This document shows, one piece after another, positions 23,145 to 30,983 of a DNA stretch of 64,000 nucleotides. The notes below the pieces were generated by a model. The model searched no databases. It worked only from the letters and a program-made list of their open reading frames with translations, and was not told the DNA's origin. The DNA lies in assembly GCF_009026145.1 (NCBI RefSeq), contig NZ_WBUE01000003.1:124001-188000 (forward strand), written 5' to 3'. The first letter of the stretch is position 1; every line of letters starts with the position of its first letter. The DNA comes from Hyphomicrobium sp. (lineage in GTDB: Bacteria; Pseudomonadota; Alphaproteobacteria; Rhizobiales; Hyphomicrobiaceae). The translations under genes were made by a program, and so were the position numbers.

Positions 23145-23375
23145 ATGAAGGTGAAACTCCGCATCAGGAAGAAGGGTGCCGCTCTGTACGAGGGCGCGCA
23201 TGACGTCATCGACGAAGACAGCTTTGCAGCGGCCTTCGCCGGCGTCTGGCAGGCGGTTCGCCAGCGGCGGCTGGATGCAACGACCAGCGTTGGCGAGCTC
23301 ATGGAAGTTCTCAATGATGAAGTGCTCGACGAGTTGCAGGGCGCCGAGATCAGCATCGAGAAGGCCGAGACCTGA
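23145..23375 (+). CDS. Small hypothetical protein
   Basis: A 76-residue acidic protein of unknown function: 'MKVKLRIRKKGAALYEGAHDV' (probably two beta strands), then 'IDEDSFAAAFAGVWQAVRQRRLD' and 'VGELMEVLNDEVLDELQGAEI' (helices). The ATG at 23145 is preferred, with GGTGGA about 6 bases upstream; a GTG three codons earlier is possible. It lies 17 bases after the phosphoribosyltransferase gene and is surely cotranscribed with it. Confidence 0.76.
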   Translation: MKVKLRIRKKGAALYEGAHDVIDEDSFAAAFAGVWQAVRQRRLDATTSVGELMEVLNDEVLDELQGAEISIEKAET

Positions 23376-23459
23376 TCGCACTGGATGCTCTACGGCGCGA
23401 CTGGTGTCACGCCCGCCGACCGATTCCGCCGACACACTTTGGACCTCGAGATTTGCGCC

Positions 23460-24371
23460 ATGTCCGATTACTTAGGCACACAGCTGCGTATTCTTCTGGC
23501 TTCTGACCTGACGGATCGCGCCGTGCTCGCGTTCGACCGCGCCGTGCAGCTGGCGATTTCACAGCAAGCTCATCTGACGATCCTGCATGCCATCCGAGAC
23601 GATCTCATAAAGGACGTCGGGGAAATCGTGTATGGCGCCGCCCACGAAGCCCTGCAGAACCAAGTAGCCGACGCCAGGGCACGCGGGGCAACCGATGCCG
23701 ATATGAAAGTCGTCCTCGCAGCTCACTATGATGCCGCCATCATTGCCGAAAGCAGACAGGATCGTGCACATCTGATCGTGCTTGGCAGCCACCGCGAGCG
23801 GCCGCTGCGCGACGCCGTCCTCGGCGCGACTATGGAGCGCGTCCTGCGCTTCGGCGATCGGTCGATCCTTGTCGTCAAGACGAGCCCCACGGGGTCCTAT
23901 AGCGACATCCTCGTGGCGGTCGACTTCTCTGTACCCGCACGCGATGCACTTGAATTCGCCATCCGCCTCTTTCCGCGGGGGCGCTTTCATGTGCTCAACG
24001 CCTGCCCCAATGTGCTCGGCGACACCGCGAGCGAGTGGTTTGTTTCGCCCGAGACCGTCGCGCGCAAGCACGAAGCCCAGCTCGAGGTTATAGTCCAGGC
24101 CGTCGCCCACCACATGCGGCAGGAACTTTCAGGCGCGGACTTTACGCTGACGCCCGTCGTCGACCATGGCCATCCTGCCGAGGCCGCCAAGCGTCAGATC
24201 GCCCGCATCCGGCCAGACCTCGTCGTGGTCGGCACGCATGGCCACACCGGATGGAGGCACGCGACGGTGGGCAGCGTTGCCGAGAGCTTTCTCGCATGGA
24301 TGCCGTGCGATGTGCTGGCGGTTCGGCAGATGCATGCGGAAGGCGGGGGGCGCCTCAGTACTCTGACTTAG
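23460..24371 (+). CDS. Tandem universal stress protein (two USP domains)
   Basis: A 303-residue protein with two UspA domains, about residues 8-142 and 148-293. Both keep an ATP-binding pattern: 'LIVLGSHRERPLRDAVLGATMERVL' in the first (partly altered) and 'LVVVGTHGHTGWRHATVGSVAESFL' in the second, the latter close to G-x2-G-x9-G-S/T. Two-domain USPs that bind ATP are typical of hypoxia and starvation responses. The ATG at 23460 is chosen as the point where the domain starts; its ribosome binding site is weak. It is the last gene of the FNR-box operon beginning at 21782. Confidence 0.92.
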   Translation: MSDYLGTQLRILLASDLTDRAVLAFDRAVQLAISQQAHLTILHAIRDDLIKDVGEIVYGAAHEALQNQVADARARGATDADMKVVLAAHYDAAIIAESRQDRAHLIVLGSHRERPLRDAVLGATMERVLRFGDRSILVVKTSPTGSYSDILVAVDFSVPARDALEFAIRLFPRGRFHVLNACPNVLGDTASEWFVSPETVARKHEAQLEVIVQAVAHHMRQELSGADFTLTPVVDHGHPAEAAKRQIARIRPDLVVVGTHGHTGWRHATVGSVAESFLAWMPCDVLAVRQMHAEGGGRLSTLT

Positions 24372-24489
24372 TTGATGATTGACCCACCCGCCGGCTTCAG
24401 CACGGAGTATCCGAAAGGGCGTCTTGTCGCGTACGACCGCCCAATAGAGCATCGCTCCCCTGCGTCACCGACAATGCGGAGCGGCTGGC

Positions 24490-24648
24490 TTGCGGTTGCT
24501 GATTGCTTGCTCTTGCTTACTCCTGGCTTGGGTTGCGACGGGGCGGAACGGCCCGGATTCCTCCGGCTCCGACTGCCCGCTCGCGGGCGCACCCACCAAG
24601 GGAGCCGTCGCCGACGTTCGCGCATTCGGAGCGGTCGGGGATGGCATC
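24490..24648 (+). pseudogene. N-terminal fragment resembling a secreted pectate-lyase-fold protein
   Basis: A frame of about 53 codons begins with a signal-peptide or lipoprotein-like segment ('LRLLIACSCLLLAWVATG') and ends in 'VADVRAFGAVGDGI', the usual N-terminal start of the pectate-lyase-superfamily beta-helix. Homology then stops abruptly at about 24648, and in a different frame the C-terminus of a ManC-type protein begins at 24656. The fragment is therefore likely the left side of a deletion junction in a former exopolysaccharide cluster. The match is short, so confidence is moderate. Confidence 0.5.
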
Positions 24649-24655
24649 AATTGGC

Positions 24656-24841
24656 CGGGAAGAGAAGCTCGTGCGCGAAAACGAGAGCGCCTACATCTTC
24701 GCGACGCAATGGCACCGCCTGGAGAACCCCGGCATGGTGCCGCTCGAAATCGTCGAGGTGCAGATCGGGACGTACCTGGGCGAGGACGACATCATCCGCA
24801 CAGACGACGTCCATCATCGTGCGGCGGAGGAAACGAAGTAG
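24656..24841 (+). pseudogene. C-terminal cupin fragment of ManC-type mannose-1-phosphate guanylyltransferase
   Basis: The 61 codons read 'REEKLVRENESAYIFATQWH' followed by 'RLENPGMVPLEIVEVQIGTYLGEDDIIRTDDV', the last part of the mannose-6-phosphate isomerase-type cupin at the end of ManC/AlgA proteins. The catalytic guanylyltransferase domain, normally about 350 residues upstream, is absent. No start codon or ribosome binding site belongs to this piece. It directly abuts the secreted-protein fragment at 24490-24648 and its stop lies 17 bases from the 3' end of the HlyD gene. It is the remnant of a polysaccharide gene. Confidence 0.68.
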
Positions 24842-24858
24842 GGTTAGCTCGCGCCGGC

Positions 24859-26196
24859 TCAGCTTTCGCGGAAGGCTCTCGCCATGGTGTCGTGCACGGG
24901 TCGCACCAGGTACTCGAAGAACGTCCGTTGCCCGGTCTTGATATAGACCTCGGCCGGCATGCCCGGCGTGGGCAGGAAGTCGTGCAGTTCCACCGTTTTG
25001 CGTGCATCGAGCTGCACGCGCGCGACGTAGATGTTGTCCGACTGCAGCTTGCGCTCGTTGGGAAGCGCGTCGGGCGAGACGTAGGCCACCGTGCCAGGGA
25101 TCATGGGCGTCATGCGCTGATTGAGCGCCGTCAGGCGGACAATGGCCTCCTGGCCAACTTTGACGTGCGCGATGTCCTGCGGGCGCACGTTGACCTCTAT
25201 GATGAGCTCGTCCGCCGACGGCAATAGCTCGAGGATGTCGTTGCCGGGTCGGATGATGCCACCGGAGGTGTGATAGTTCATCTTGACGACGACGCCGCTA
25301 ACGGGGGCCACGACCTTGAGACGCGAGAGGACGGCGCGTCCCGCCATGATCCGTTCTTTCACGTCCTTCAGTTCCCCGGTCACGGATTGGAATTCCTCCG
25401 CCGCCTGCTGAATGGCCTGCTGGCGTGCATGCAGGATCGACTGCTCGGCAGCGGCGGCCCGCTCGCGCCCATCCTGGACCTCTGACCTGATACGGGCCTG
25501 CTCGCCCTCGAGATTTATGCGGGCCCGCTGGAGCGCGAAGTACTCGGGCTTGCGCACAAGGCCGAGCTCGTAGAGCTTGCCCTTACCCTTCAGCTCCTCG
25601 TCTATGAGCGGGAATTGCCTGCCAATGGCCTCGAGCCGGTCCTCGTCACCCTTGATCCTCTCGCGCAAGGCCGCTGCCGTGCGCTTTTGAATTGTGATCT
25701 CGCTAATGAGCCTCGCCCGGCGCGAGCGAAAGATCTCGCGCTGGCTTTGCAGGATGGAGCCGATCCCGGCCACCTCGCGGTTGTTGATCAAGCTCTCCGG
25801 ATACTTCAGCTCCATCTTCTCGCCCATCTCTGCCCTGAGCCGCACGAAGGTCGCTTTCAGTTGCGCCTCGCGCAGCAATAGGCGGGAAAGCTCGGCCTTG
25901 GCCGCGGTGTCGTCGAGCCGCATGAGCGGCTGATCCTTCTGAACCAGCTCTCCCTCTTTGACGAGAATCTCGCGGATGATGCCGCCCTCCAAGTGCTGCA
26001 CGATCTTGTTCTGGCTGGTGGCGACAAAGTTGCCGGGAGAGATGACCGCGCCATCGAGCGGCGCCAGCGCTGACCACGTAAAGAAGCCACCAACCCCGAA
26101 CAGCAGAATGGCATAGCCGCCGAGCGTCGCGCCGCGGGTGCTGCGCGGCACCTGCGCGAACCACTGCTGGTGATAAGGAACGATGGCATTTTTCAT
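24859..26196 (-). CDS. HlyD-family type I secretion adaptor
   Basis: A 445-residue membrane-fusion protein of type I secretion. One N-terminal membrane segment (about residues 25-45, 'GYAILLFGVGGFFTWSAL') is followed by a lipoyl half ('ISPGNFVATSQNKIVQHLEGGIIREILVKEGELV'), a long coiled-coil hairpin (about 95-290) and the second lipoyl/beta-barrel part ('VVAPVSGVVVKMNYHTSGGIIRPG', 'GMPAEVYIKTGQRTFFEYLVRPV'), typical of PrtE/HlyD. It bridges the ABC protein and an outer-membrane TolC protein. No tolC-like gene is in the window. It begins 6 bases after the ABC gene stops, so the two are one operon. Confidence 0.95.
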   Translation of the reverse strand: MKNAIVPYHQQWFAQVPRSTRGATLGGYAILLFGVGGFFTWSALAPLDGAVISPGNFVATSQNKIVQHLEGGIIREILVKEGELVQKDQPLMRLDDTAAKAELSRLLLREAQLKATFVRLRAEMGEKMELKYPESLINNREVAGIGSILQSQREIFRSRRARLISEITIQKRTAAALRERIKGDEDRLEAIGRQFPLIDEELKGKGKLYELGLVRKPEYFALQRARINLEGEQARIRSEVQDGRERAAAAEQSILHARQQAIQQAAEEFQSVTGELKDVKERIMAGRAVLSRLKVVAPVSGVVVKMNYHTSGGIIRPGNDILELLPSADELIIEVNVRPQDIAHVKVGQEAIVRLTALNQRMTPMIPGTVAYVSPDALPNERKLQSDNIYVARVQLDARKTVELHDFLPTPGMPAEVYIKTGQRTFFEYLVRPVHDTMARAFRES

Positions 26197-26202
26197 ACAA
26201 GT

Positions 26203-28575
26203 TCAGGCGGCGAACTCGGCCGCCTCCCCTCTCTGCGCCAGGAGCTTGGGCATGATCTCGTCGCGCGTACCGAGCGCGTGCACACGCCCCTCGTTGAGCA
26301 ACATGATCCTATCGACACTACGCAGAAGCGCAGGCCGCTGGGTGATGGCCACCACGGTGATCTCGCGGCTCTTCGCTCTACGCAGGGCTTGACCGAGGGC
26401 CTGCTCACCGGCGGTATCGAGGTTCGAATTGGGCTCGTCGAGAACCACCAGCCGCGGGTAGCCGAAAAAGGCTCGTGCCAGCGCCACCCGCTGACGCTGC
26501 CCTCCCGACAAGGGGCTTCCGTCGATGTTGATCGTCGTCTCGTAGCCCGCCGACAGCTGGGAGATCATCTCGTGAACCCCGGCCAAGCTCGCCGCATCGA
26601 AGATGCTCTCGTCCGATACGTCCTCGCGCATGCGCGCGATGTTGGCCTTGATCGATCCCGGGAAGAGCTGCACGTCCTGCGGTAGATATCCTACGGTCTC
26701 GCCGAATTGGCGCGGGTCCCAGTTGCGGATGTCCATGAGGTCGAGGCGCACGCTGCCCGACGTTGGGGCAATCGAGCCGACCAGCATGCGTGCGAGCGTC
26801 GACTTGCCGGTGCCGGAGGGCCCGACGACGGCCAGCGATGTGCCTGGCTCGAGCGTGAAGTTGACACCGTTGAGGATGACCTTCTTGGTCGGCGGCGGAA
26901 CGTAGAGTACGCGCTCCACCGACAGCCGGCCTTGCGGGCGCGGGAGCAGCAAGTGCTCCTGGTTCAGCGGCGAGCTGGCGAGCAAGGCTTGGATGCGCGC
27001 GTAGCCGCCCCGCGCCTGCACGAAGCCGCGCCAGCCTTCGATCAGCCCTTCAATCGGCGCCAGCGCACGACTGGCGATGATGGAGGCCGCGATCAACGTG
27101 CCGCCGGTAAGCTCGCCGGCAATCGCCAGATAAGCGCCCCAGCCCAGCATGGCAATCTGGGTGCACAGGCGCGCGAACTTGCTGACCGCCGTCATCGCTG
27201 TATTGAGGTCGTGGGCGCGCACCTGCGCCTTCAGGGCTTCTGCCGTCTCGCGGCCCCACAGCAGGACACCCTCGCGGATCATGCCGAGCGCATTGACGAC
27301 GAGCGCGTTGCGCGCCATCGCCTCGACCTGCTGCGTGGCCCGCGTCGTATAGGCATTGGCGCGCGCATAAGGCACGGCGGTAATTCGCTGGTTGATGAAT
27401 GCTATGGCGATGAGAATGAGGCTGGCGACGGTGAGCACGAGGCCGAGCTGGGGATGGATGAGATAGACGGCGAGGAAGTAAACGGGGGCGATCGGAGCGT
27501 CGAACATGGTCAGCAGAACCGGACCGGTGATGAAATTTCGGATCTGCTGAAGGTCGAGGATGGCCTGAAAATCGCGCGCCGAGCCATGCTGGGCGGCCTT
27601 GGTGGCGGCGCTCAAAATGGGGGCGCCGAGGGTCGTCTCCACCTGCACGGCGACGCGGGCCAGCACCCGGCGTCGCATCATGTCGAGCAGCGAGTGCACG
27701 GCGACGGCGCCTACGACCACCGCCGTCAGCATGACGAGCGTATCGACGCTGTGGCTCGTCAGCACCCGATCCGAAATCTGGAACAGATAGATCGGCATGA
27801 CGAGGATGAGCAGGTTCTGCACCAGCGAGAAGATGCCCACGGTTACGAAGTTCGCTCGGCACGTCTGCAGGCCGCGACGCACGGCCTCGCGGAAGTCGTA
27901 GTCTCCGGCGCGCTGCTGCATCGGCGGTAGAGGAACCACTTGGCCAGCCGCGGGCGATGTTTCCTTGCTGGGCACCGAGCGCTTGCCGTCAGCGAGGCGC
28001 TCGTCGGCAGATTCGCCACGCGGAGCGTCACTGGCCTTCGTCCGGCCTGGCAGCGCACCATTCGCCAGTGCTTCGGCGCGGCCGTTGGGCATCTCGGATC
28101 GCACCTCGGCGGTGCGCTCTGCCGGGCGCGAGGCGGCCTTGCGCGCACTTGCGGGCGCGGCCGGCGCCGGTGGCTCGGCCTGGCCGTTGGTGGCGCCCTT
28201 GGATGCTTGCGCCGGCTTCGGCGGGCGAGGTGTTGCGCCGTTCGTCCTCGGCGCGTGCTCGCCGACCGCTCCCGCGCCCTTGCGCCGCGCCGGTACCGGC
28301 TCGGCGGTGGCCGTCGGACATGGCGCCGATTGCGGCGTACGTGGTTCAGATACTGAAGCTGACTGGGCCGGTTGCGAGGGACGGGTCACCGGCGCGCCGT
28401 CGGAACTGCGCGAATCCTTGGGGGCTCCCGGCTCGCCAACGGCGCCGTACGACTGCACTCCGTTCACACGCACCGCGTCCTTACCGGACGCGATCGTATC
28501 AGCGCGTCGCTCGGTGACGCGCCGCTTGGCATATTTTTGCTGTCGTACGCTCTTTCGGCTTCGTTTGCGACTCAC
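26203..28575 (-). CDS. Type I secretion ABC transporter with long N-terminal extension
   Basis: A 790-residue PrtD-like exporter. Residues 1-225 are an unusual low-complexity region: a basic start ('MSRKRSRKSVRQQKYAKRR') and then Ala/Pro/Ser/Arg-rich sequence, with no C39 peptidase features. The transmembrane domain spans about 235-520 and the ATPase about 550-785, with Walker A 'GPSGTGKST' (585-593), signature 'LSGGQ' (689-693) and Walker B 'VVLDE' (710-714). PrtD-type proteins are usually about 570-600 residues, so the extension is an addition. It may contact cargo or cytoplasmic partners. The two acidic proteins encoded upstream on the same strand are the likely cargo. Confidence 0.95.
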   Translation of the reverse strand: MSRKRSRKSVRQQKYAKRRVTERRADTIASGKDAVRVNGVQSYGAVGEPGAPKDSRSSDGAPVTRPSQPAQSASVSEPRTPQSAPCPTATAEPVPARRKGAGAVGEHAPRTNGATPRPPKPAQASKGATNGQAEPPAPAAPASARKAASRPAERTAEVRSEMPNGRAEALANGALPGRTKASDAPRGESADERLADGKRSVPSKETSPAAGQVVPLPPMQQRAGDYDFREAVRRGLQTCRANFVTVGIFSLVQNLLILVMPIYLFQISDRVLTSHSVDTLVMLTAVVVGAVAVHSLLDMMRRRVLARVAVQVETTLGAPILSAATKAAQHGSARDFQAILDLQQIRNFITGPVLLTMFDAPIAPVYFLAVYLIHPQLGLVLTVASLILIAIAFINQRITAVPYARANAYTTRATQQVEAMARNALVVNALGMIREGVLLWGRETAEALKAQVRAHDLNTAMTAVSKFARLCTQIAMLGWGAYLAIAGELTGGTLIAASIIASRALAPIEGLIEGWRGFVQARGGYARIQALLASSPLNQEHLLLPRPQGRLSVERVLYVPPPTKKVILNGVNFTLEPGTSLAVVGPSGTGKSTLARMLVGSIAPTSGSVRLDLMDIRNWDPRQFGETVGYLPQDVQLFPGSIKANIARMREDVSDESIFDAASLAGVHEMISQLSAGYETTINIDGSPLSGGQRQRVALARAFFGYPRLVVLDEPNSNLDTAGEQALGQALRRAKSREITVVAITQRPALLRSVDRIMLLNEGRVHALGTRDEIMPKLLAQRGEAAEFAA

Positions 28576-28676
28576 GCCAGCACTCCCGGATCCTGCTGCA
28601 CGACTGTGCGACCTCCGTGCCTCCCGTTCGGGATCTCGCCACCATGCGGTCCGGCGAGGTCACGGCTGCGCGGCTT

Positions 28677-28712
28677 GATTCAACGATTCAAGACCTATGA
28701 TTCAAAACCTAT
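28677..28712. repeat. Short direct repeat at the 3' end of the secreted-protein gene
   Basis: GATTCAA occurs at 28677-28683, 28685-28691 and 28699-28705. The last two are each followed by [G/A]ACCTAT, giving a 14-base unit repeated twice in tandem (28685-28712). It overlaps the stop codon of the secreted repeat protein gene. Probably replication slippage; no function is apparent. Confidence 0.5.
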
Positions 28713-30844
28713 GCCATCACACCTCCGAGTAGATCTGTTCCCATGCCGTCAGTGACGTGGTCACCCTCTGCCGACGGTGTATTGGAGTGTTCAGTAGCGT
28801 CATCGCTCATAGCGGCAACGGCAGCGACAACATCGGGATGCAGGCTGCTCGCGTCGAGCGCATCCTCCTCGTCCTCACCGACGACGATGTTGGCTTGCAC
28901 GAGCATCGTGTCTTCGTAGACTTCGCCGCCGAGATACTGGTAGCCCGAGAGACTATCGACATCGATGATCAGCGCGACGTTGGTCGCGTCGTTGGCGCCA
29001 GCGGTGACGGCCTGCGCCAGCTCGTCGGCACCCTCGCCCGTCAGTGCGCTCTGCTCGATCTTATCGCCGTCGGCGATGACATTCGTCTGATAGATGAGGT
29101 CGAGATCGAAATAGTCACCGCTGACATAGAGAACGTCCAGTCTGTCGGTGCCGTTGCCCGGCAGCCCAAGCGCCTGCGCCGGGAACAGGAACGGCTGCTG
29201 CTCGGCGACTGCATCGACCAGGAACTGCACGTCGGCCGTCATCGGCTTGAAGTCCTCGCTGCCGATGCCGACGATGGAGGCGTCGTTGGTAAGCGCGTTG
29301 CCGCCCGCTTCGACGGTCTGTGAGCCTTCGCCGCTCAGCAGCTGCTTTATGACATCCGCGTCGTAGACGAGGTTGAGCTGCAGGATGGTATTGTAGTCGT
29401 AGTAGTTGCCGCCGACGATGATGAGGTCGTAGTCGAGGCTGCCCTCGGACAGCTCGACGAAGTTGAGCTGGCCGTTGGCGCCGAGCACGGCCGTGTAGTG
29501 GGCGCTGGCCGTCGTCTGCTGACTGAGGTCGCCATCGACGAGCACATTGGTCTGGCTGAGCGTCGCAATATTCCAGTAGTCGCCGGTCACATAGGTGATG
29601 TGCCAGTTGAGCGCGCCCGAGAAGCCCGTGACGCCGTCGCCGAACACCACGCCGGGATCAGCGACGAACGTGGCCTCGTTCTTGAGGCTGTTGTTGTGCT
29701 CGACGATGCTGCGCGCCACGTCCTGGCCGGAGGCGCGCGCGAAATCCTTGTCGGCCAGCACGTTGACCTGGATGATCGCGTTCGTCTCGTGCAAATCGCC
29801 TTCGATGACGAGCGAGGCGATCCCGTCGGCGCGATCGTCGATGACAGCGACGTTAAGAGCGCTGTTTGCGCCGGTGGTGCTCTCCTGTGCGTATCCGCCG
29901 GTGGGTGTGGTGTCGGTCACGACATGGACGTGCTCGCCCTCTGCGACCTCGCCGGTGCCATCCTCTGCGTCTGTCGGCGAAGAAAGCGACACCTCCGCAT
30001 CCTCGCCTGCCGCATCCTTGTCCTCGAACTTGGCGTTGAACCCCTGAACGACTGTCTGGATGGCGGTGCCCTGTGAGATGATTGCGTCGCTCGCATCGAT
30101 GGGCTCGTCGGGGTCGTCGAGCCGCACCCCGTTCACATAATGGCTCGTTTCGTCGACGCTCAGGGCGTCGGCGTGCCTGGCGCCGGACAGGTCGATGGGA
30201 AACGGATTGACTCCATCCGCTTGAACATCAAGCGAGATATCACTGCCGTCGGGCCGCAGGCTGGGAAAGACGCTTTCGGGGATGAGCTTCTCCGCCGAGT
30301 GGATCATGCGGTTGACGATGAGCGTCGGGTCCTTGGTGAACGGCGCTCCGGCGCCTTGGTGGTCCGAAAAGCCGAGCAAAGCGTCGAGATCGAACATGAC
30401 GTTCAACTGCTCGATCGAGAACTCGGTGAACCGGGTGGGGCCTACGTCGTAGGTAAGGGAAATCTTGACCTCGAACTCGCCGCCCCCGGGAGCGAAGCTG
30501 AAGTGTCCAGCCCCATCTTTCGGCACAAGCCTGTCTTCTGGCTCTGCCGGCTCCACGAGCAGATCGACCCGCTTCGGGATCGGCAATACCTGTGGGATCG
30601 GACGCTCGAGCTCATGGTGTGCGGTCGCTGGCGAGCGCGCATCCACGTTGAATTGGACGGACTTGCTGCCCTGGCTGGGCGTGCGCCAGAGGTCGATCTC
30701 GCCGGAGGGGATTTGATCCGGAGTGTAGCTGGCGAACTTATAGGTGGGTGCGCCGGTGTAGTGGACCGGCGTGTCGTTCAGCAGTTCGCATAGGTGCAGA
30801 TATCCGGCGAAGTGCCAGATACTCTCGGTGACGAGCTGAGTCAT
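28709..30844 (-). CDS. Large acidic repeat protein, probable type I secretion cargo
   Basis: A 711-residue acidic protein without an N-terminal signal peptide. From about residue 325 it holds five repeats of a two-part module: a 'G-x-N-x3-N-x-A-x-I-x-D' part and a 'GDYxDxxxIxQxNVxxDGD' part, the latter at about 345-366, 417-438, 474-496, 571-593 and 636-656. The clearest copies read 'VSGDYFDLDLIYQTNVIADG' and 'VTGDYWNIATLSQTNVLVDG'. The Asp/Asn spacing suggests calcium-binding beta structure, although classical RTX nonapeptides are absent. Residues 1-250 form a unique N-terminal domain. The signal-less, acidic, repeat-rich character and its place next to a type I exporter point to secretion. 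Family unknown to me. Confidence 0.82.
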   Translation of the reverse strand: MTQLVTESIWHFAGYLHLCELLNDTPVHYTGAPTYKFASYTPDQIPSGEIDLWRTPSQGSKSVQFNVDARSPATAHHELERPIPQVLPIPKRVDLLVEPAEPEDRLVPKDGAGHFSFAPGGGEFEVKISLTYDVGPTRFTEFSIEQLNVMFDLDALLGFSDHQGAGAPFTKDPTLIVNRMIHSAEKLIPESVFPSLRPDGSDISLDVQADGVNPFPIDLSGARHADALSVDETSHYVNGVRLDDPDEPIDASDAIISQGTAIQTVVQGFNAKFEDKDAAGEDAEVSLSSPTDAEDGTGEVAEGEHVHVVTDTTPTGGYAQESTTGANSALNVAVIDDRADGIASLVIEGDLHETNAIIQVNVLADKDFARASGQDVARSIVEHNNSLKNEATFVADPGVVFGDGVTGFSGALNWHITYVTGDYWNIATLSQTNVLVDGDLSQQTTASAHYTAVLGANGQLNFVELSEGSLDYDLIIVGGNYYDYNTILQLNLVYDADVIKQLLSGEGSQTVEAGGNALTNDASIVGIGSEDFKPMTADVQFLVDAVAEQQPFLFPAQALGLPGNGTDRLDVLYVSGDYFDLDLIYQTNVIADGDKIEQSALTGEGADELAQAVTAGANDATNVALIIDVDSLSGYQYLGGEVYEDTMLVQANIVVGEDEEDALDASSLHPDVVAAVAAMSDDATEHSNTPSAEGDHVTDGMGTDLLGGVMA

Positions 30845-30915
30845 CGGTTCTCCTCCCCTTCGTTACCGGGCGTGGGGAATGCTCGTTACGCTTCAAAGCG
30901 CCTATGCGAACCGGT

Positions 30916-30953
30916 GGGACCCGCACGATCCCTTGGCAGCTCGTGCGGGCCCC
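30916..30953. other. Strong stem-loop between the two repeat-protein genes
   Basis: CCCGCACGA (30920-30928) pairs perfectly with TCGTGCGGG (30941-30949), extended after one A/C mismatch by GGG/CCC, around a 12-base loop. It lies in the 139-base space between the genes at 30984-32438 and 28709-30844. No T-run follows on the minus strand, so partial attenuation or mRNA protection is likelier than full termination. This would give more of the first protein than the second. Confidence 0.5.
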
Positions 30954-30983
30954 AGTGGCGCTAAGGCTCAAGCGAGCCAGGCG

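Noticed and set aside
26420-26440. GGTTCGAATT as a possible tRNA T-arm
   Set aside because: It lies within the ABC gene and no cloverleaf can be built around it; no tRNA was found in the window.
26707-27930. 407-codon plus-strand frame opposite the type I secretion ABC gene
   Set aside because: Antisense to the ABC transporter with all its motifs; no ribosome binding site or family similarity.
28677-28712. Tandem 14-base repeat as a possible CRISPR or iteron
   Set aside because: Only two and a half short units, no spacers, overlapping a stop codon, and no cas or replication gene nearby.
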